Shown: piece by piece, positions 62,650-64,000 of the stretch
Numbering within the stretch: position 1 is the stretch's first letter
How the letters are laid out: the number at the start of each line of letters is the position of its first letter
Assembly: GCA_002345205.1 (NCBI GenBank)
Contig: DDVI01000117.1
Coordinates: forward strand, 32,372-96,371
Direction of reading: 5' to 3'
Length of the DNA stretch: 64,000 nt
Source: Bdellovibrionaceae bacterium UBA2316
Lineage (GTDB): Bacteria > Bdellovibrionota > Bdellovibrionia > Bdellovibrionales > Bdellovibrionaceae
Made by a program: the position numbers and the translations under genes
Notes under the pieces: model-generated
What the model saw: the letters and a program-made list of their open reading frames with translations, nothing else
What the model was told of the DNA's origin: nothing
The model's database searches: none

Positions 62650-63558
62650 GTGAAGAAAATCATTATAGCATTAGCTGTCTTTTTACCTGGATGCGCCTAT
62701 TTCGCTGCGAGCTCACTAAAATACAAGAGTTATGTGTTACAGCTCTATTTTCCTTCGACGAAGGAAAACGGATCATTTTATGCTACTCCTTGCGTGATTG
62801 ATTCAAAAAATGGTCACTGCATTCTTGATACTGGTTTAGATAAATCGCAAATTGCTGAAACTCCCGAAACATCTCAGTTTAATATCATTTCTAAAGTGAA
62901 AATTGTTTCAATGTATGGCGAACGAATAGCAACTACGGTTGAGGTTCCAGAGCTAACTTTAGGTTCTGATTTTGTTAGAAAAAACTTTCCTGCAACAAGA
63001 AGTAATTCATTTCACGATCTACCTGAGTACCTTGCAGTACTTGGAGCTGATGTTTTGATCGGTACAAATTTTATTTTCGATTTTGGGGCAGGTGAAAACA
63101 ACCCTGCAAAACTCATCCTTGAACCTACCTATCATGAAGTGGCCGCCTATCAATTTCAGGAATTCGATACTATTCTAGAGGACGTGCGATTTATTACCAT
63201 CAGACTAACAATAGAAGGTAAGAAAATAAAAGCAGTATGGGATACGCATGCTCCGGTCTCTGCTTTTAGTACAAGATTTATAGAAGCCAATTCAAAGTAT
63301 TTTAAAATTCTTGAGTCTAGAAATGACAAAGATGCTCATGGAATGAATGGAAAACAAAATTTTTATCAACTTTTAAAACCTGTTTGTATAACTGCTAAAT
63401 ACTGTCCTTACGCTATGAACTACGTTGTTGAGCATAAGCTTGGTCTTATCGGTAAAGAATTTGAGGATATAGACGCCATTTTGGGGAATGATTTTATATT
63501 GAGCTTTAACTGGTATTTCGATTTTAAGAACCGAAAATATTTTGCTAAACCACGGTAA
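62650..63558 (+). CDS. Lipoprotein with two retropepsin-like aspartic-protease halves
   Basis: 302 aa from a GTG. Lipobox LPG-Cys15 gives a lipid anchor. Two halves look alike: the first has ILDTG at 58-62 with the flap-like region and VLGADVLIGTNFIFDF (about 130-145); the second has VWDTH at 196-200 and ILGNDFILSFNWYFDF near the C-terminus. Each half carries the aspartic-protease order (Asp-Thr-Gly, then hydrophobic-LG). The second active site is DTH and not DTG. Single-chain two-lobe layout as in pepsin, but assembled from retropepsin-type units. Activity cannot be asserted. Confidence 0.7.
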   Translation: MKKIIIALAVFLPGCAYFAASSLKYKSYVLQLYFPSTKENGSFYATPCVIDSKNGHCILDTGLDKSQIAETPETSQFNIISKVKIVSMYGERIATTVEVPELTLGSDFVRKNFPATRSNSFHDLPEYLAVLGADVLIGTNFIFDFGAGENNPAKLILEPTYHEVAAYQFQEFDTILEDVRFITIRLTIEGKKIKAVWDTHAPVSAFSTRFIEANSKYFKILESRNDKDAHGMNGKQNFYQLLKPVCITAKYCPYAMNYVVEHKLGLIGKEFEDIDAILGNDFILSFNWYFDFKNRKYFAKPR

Positions 63559-63624
63559 AAAAGCAAATCTTAAGACGAACTTATCCACTGCTACTTGGCA
63601 CATTTGCTGACGACTAAGTACTAT

Positions 63625-63777
63625 ATGAAATCAAAAAATGATATCTTAACTATTCTAGCAATAGGGGTGTCATACTTCTTTATGGCAACGACTTTTACCT
63701 GCTCAAGCGAGCTATCGCCTTCAGCCCAAGAGTTGTACAAGAATTTTTTTGCAAAAACCAGCGATTTAAACTTTTAA
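63625..63777 (+). CDS. Small hypothetical lipoprotein or secreted peptide
   Basis: 50 aa from the ATG at 63625. A hydrophobic stretch (ILTILAIGVSYFFMATTF) ends at a Cys that could be a lipobox, leaving a mature peptide of about 25 residues. No family, no strong ribosome site. Could be a truncated gene. Low confidence. Confidence 0.3.
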   Translation: MKSKNDILTILAIGVSYFFMATTFTCSSELSPSAQELYKNFFAKTSDLNF

Positions 63778-63959
63778 AATAATTTGAATTTTAGACTGGT
63801 CCCCACTTTAGTGTCTTTAAAGACTATATTCGATTATATAGCTCTGGAGTGTCATGGAGATTAGGGCGTGTCCTCATTTGACTGGACCAACTTCAGGTCG
63901 CTAGCCTAGTTGATTGATTCAATTTGATGAGAAAAACACGACTTTCGGAGGGGTTTTGC

Positions 63960-64000
63960 ATGGATAGTACACCTTTTACACATTCTTTTTGGGAAGAAGT
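63960..64000 (+). CDS. Start of a truncated gene at the window edge
   Basis: An ATG at 63960 with a strong GGAGGGG ribosome site; only the first 13 codons (MDSTPFTHSFWEE) are inside the window. No family can be assigned. The palindrome GTCTTTAAAGAC (63813-63824) lies about 140 bases upstream. Confidence 0.45.
   Translation, partial: MDSTPFTHSFWEE

Noticed and set aside
63778..63959. Possible insertion-sequence end before the last partial gene
   Set aside because: TGGTCC/GGACCA-like words occur but no clear terminal repeat or transposase can be seen within the window.
1..64000. tRNA, rRNA and CRISPR arrays
   Set aside because: No T-loop-like tRNA ends with matching acceptor stems, no rRNA-like sequence and no spaced direct repeats were noticed on reading; a covariance-model search would be needed to exclude small RNAs.

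Overview
The window looks like chromosomal DNA from a Bdellovibrio-like (Bdellovibrionota) bacterium. The evidence is a moderately AT-rich base composition by eye, frequent TTG and GTG starts, many lipoproteins and secreted proteins of unknown function, and housekeeping blocks in a Gram-negative arrangement. The taxonomic call is an inference from gene content; no database comparison was possible. I see no rRNA, tRNA, CRISPR array or convincing insertion sequence.

Layout. Bases 1-2090 hold a PilZ-domain tail, an MnmC/MnmD-like methyltransferase and a YhcC-type radical SAM protein. Bases 2091-6955 are a class I ribonucleotide reductase operon (nrdA, nrdB, then a binding-protein-like gene) behind a promoter whose -10 lies in an NrdR-box-like palindrome. 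Bases 6942-13608 run leftward: an unknown lipoprotein, an unknown secreted protein, the condensin accessory genes scpB and scpA with very long acidic tails, trpS with a 4Fe-4S-type cysteine motif, and a site-2 protease. Bases 13691-21099 run mostly rightward: acyl-CoA dehydrogenase, a peptide-binding protein with a problematic start, a papain-like protease gene (leftward) broken by one TAG, a small zinc-finger-like protein, an SDR plus PTPS pair and a pseudouridine synthase.

Bases 21100-26327 contain YceI, a GDPD-family phosphodiesterase and an AsmA-like protein downstream of greA, then nrnA and a BFD-like ferredoxin domain facing the other way. The greA and nrnA promoters overlap. Bases 26399-31395 are gspC-gspD-gspE of a type II secretion system without gspF onward. 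Bases 31437-42697 run leftward: envelope proteins, then the ordered block mutL-miaA-yicC-gmk-rpoZ-rel that links mismatch repair, tRNA modification, nucleotide balance and ppGpp, plus a polyprenol-phosphate-mannose synthase.

Bases 42814-44628 carry three rightward envelope genes. Bases 44625-56591 are the leftward translation and RNA block rimP-nusA-infB-rbfA-truB, a VWA lipoprotein, rpsO, pnp, an M16 peptidase and dut. The rimP leader contains a terminator that competes with an alternative hairpin, so the whole block may be under attenuation control. Bases 56700-64000 hold a RimI-like acetyltransferase, envelope proteins, a YqhA-family membrane protein, a small HTH protein and a lipoprotein with two retropepsin-like halves.

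The observations I rate highest are the rimP leader attenuator, the nrd operator arrangement, the PTPS/SDR pair with an ambiguous pterin motif, the interrupted papain-like protease, the two-lobed aspartic-protease-like lipoprotein and the binding-protein gene that appears to need a non-canonical start codon.
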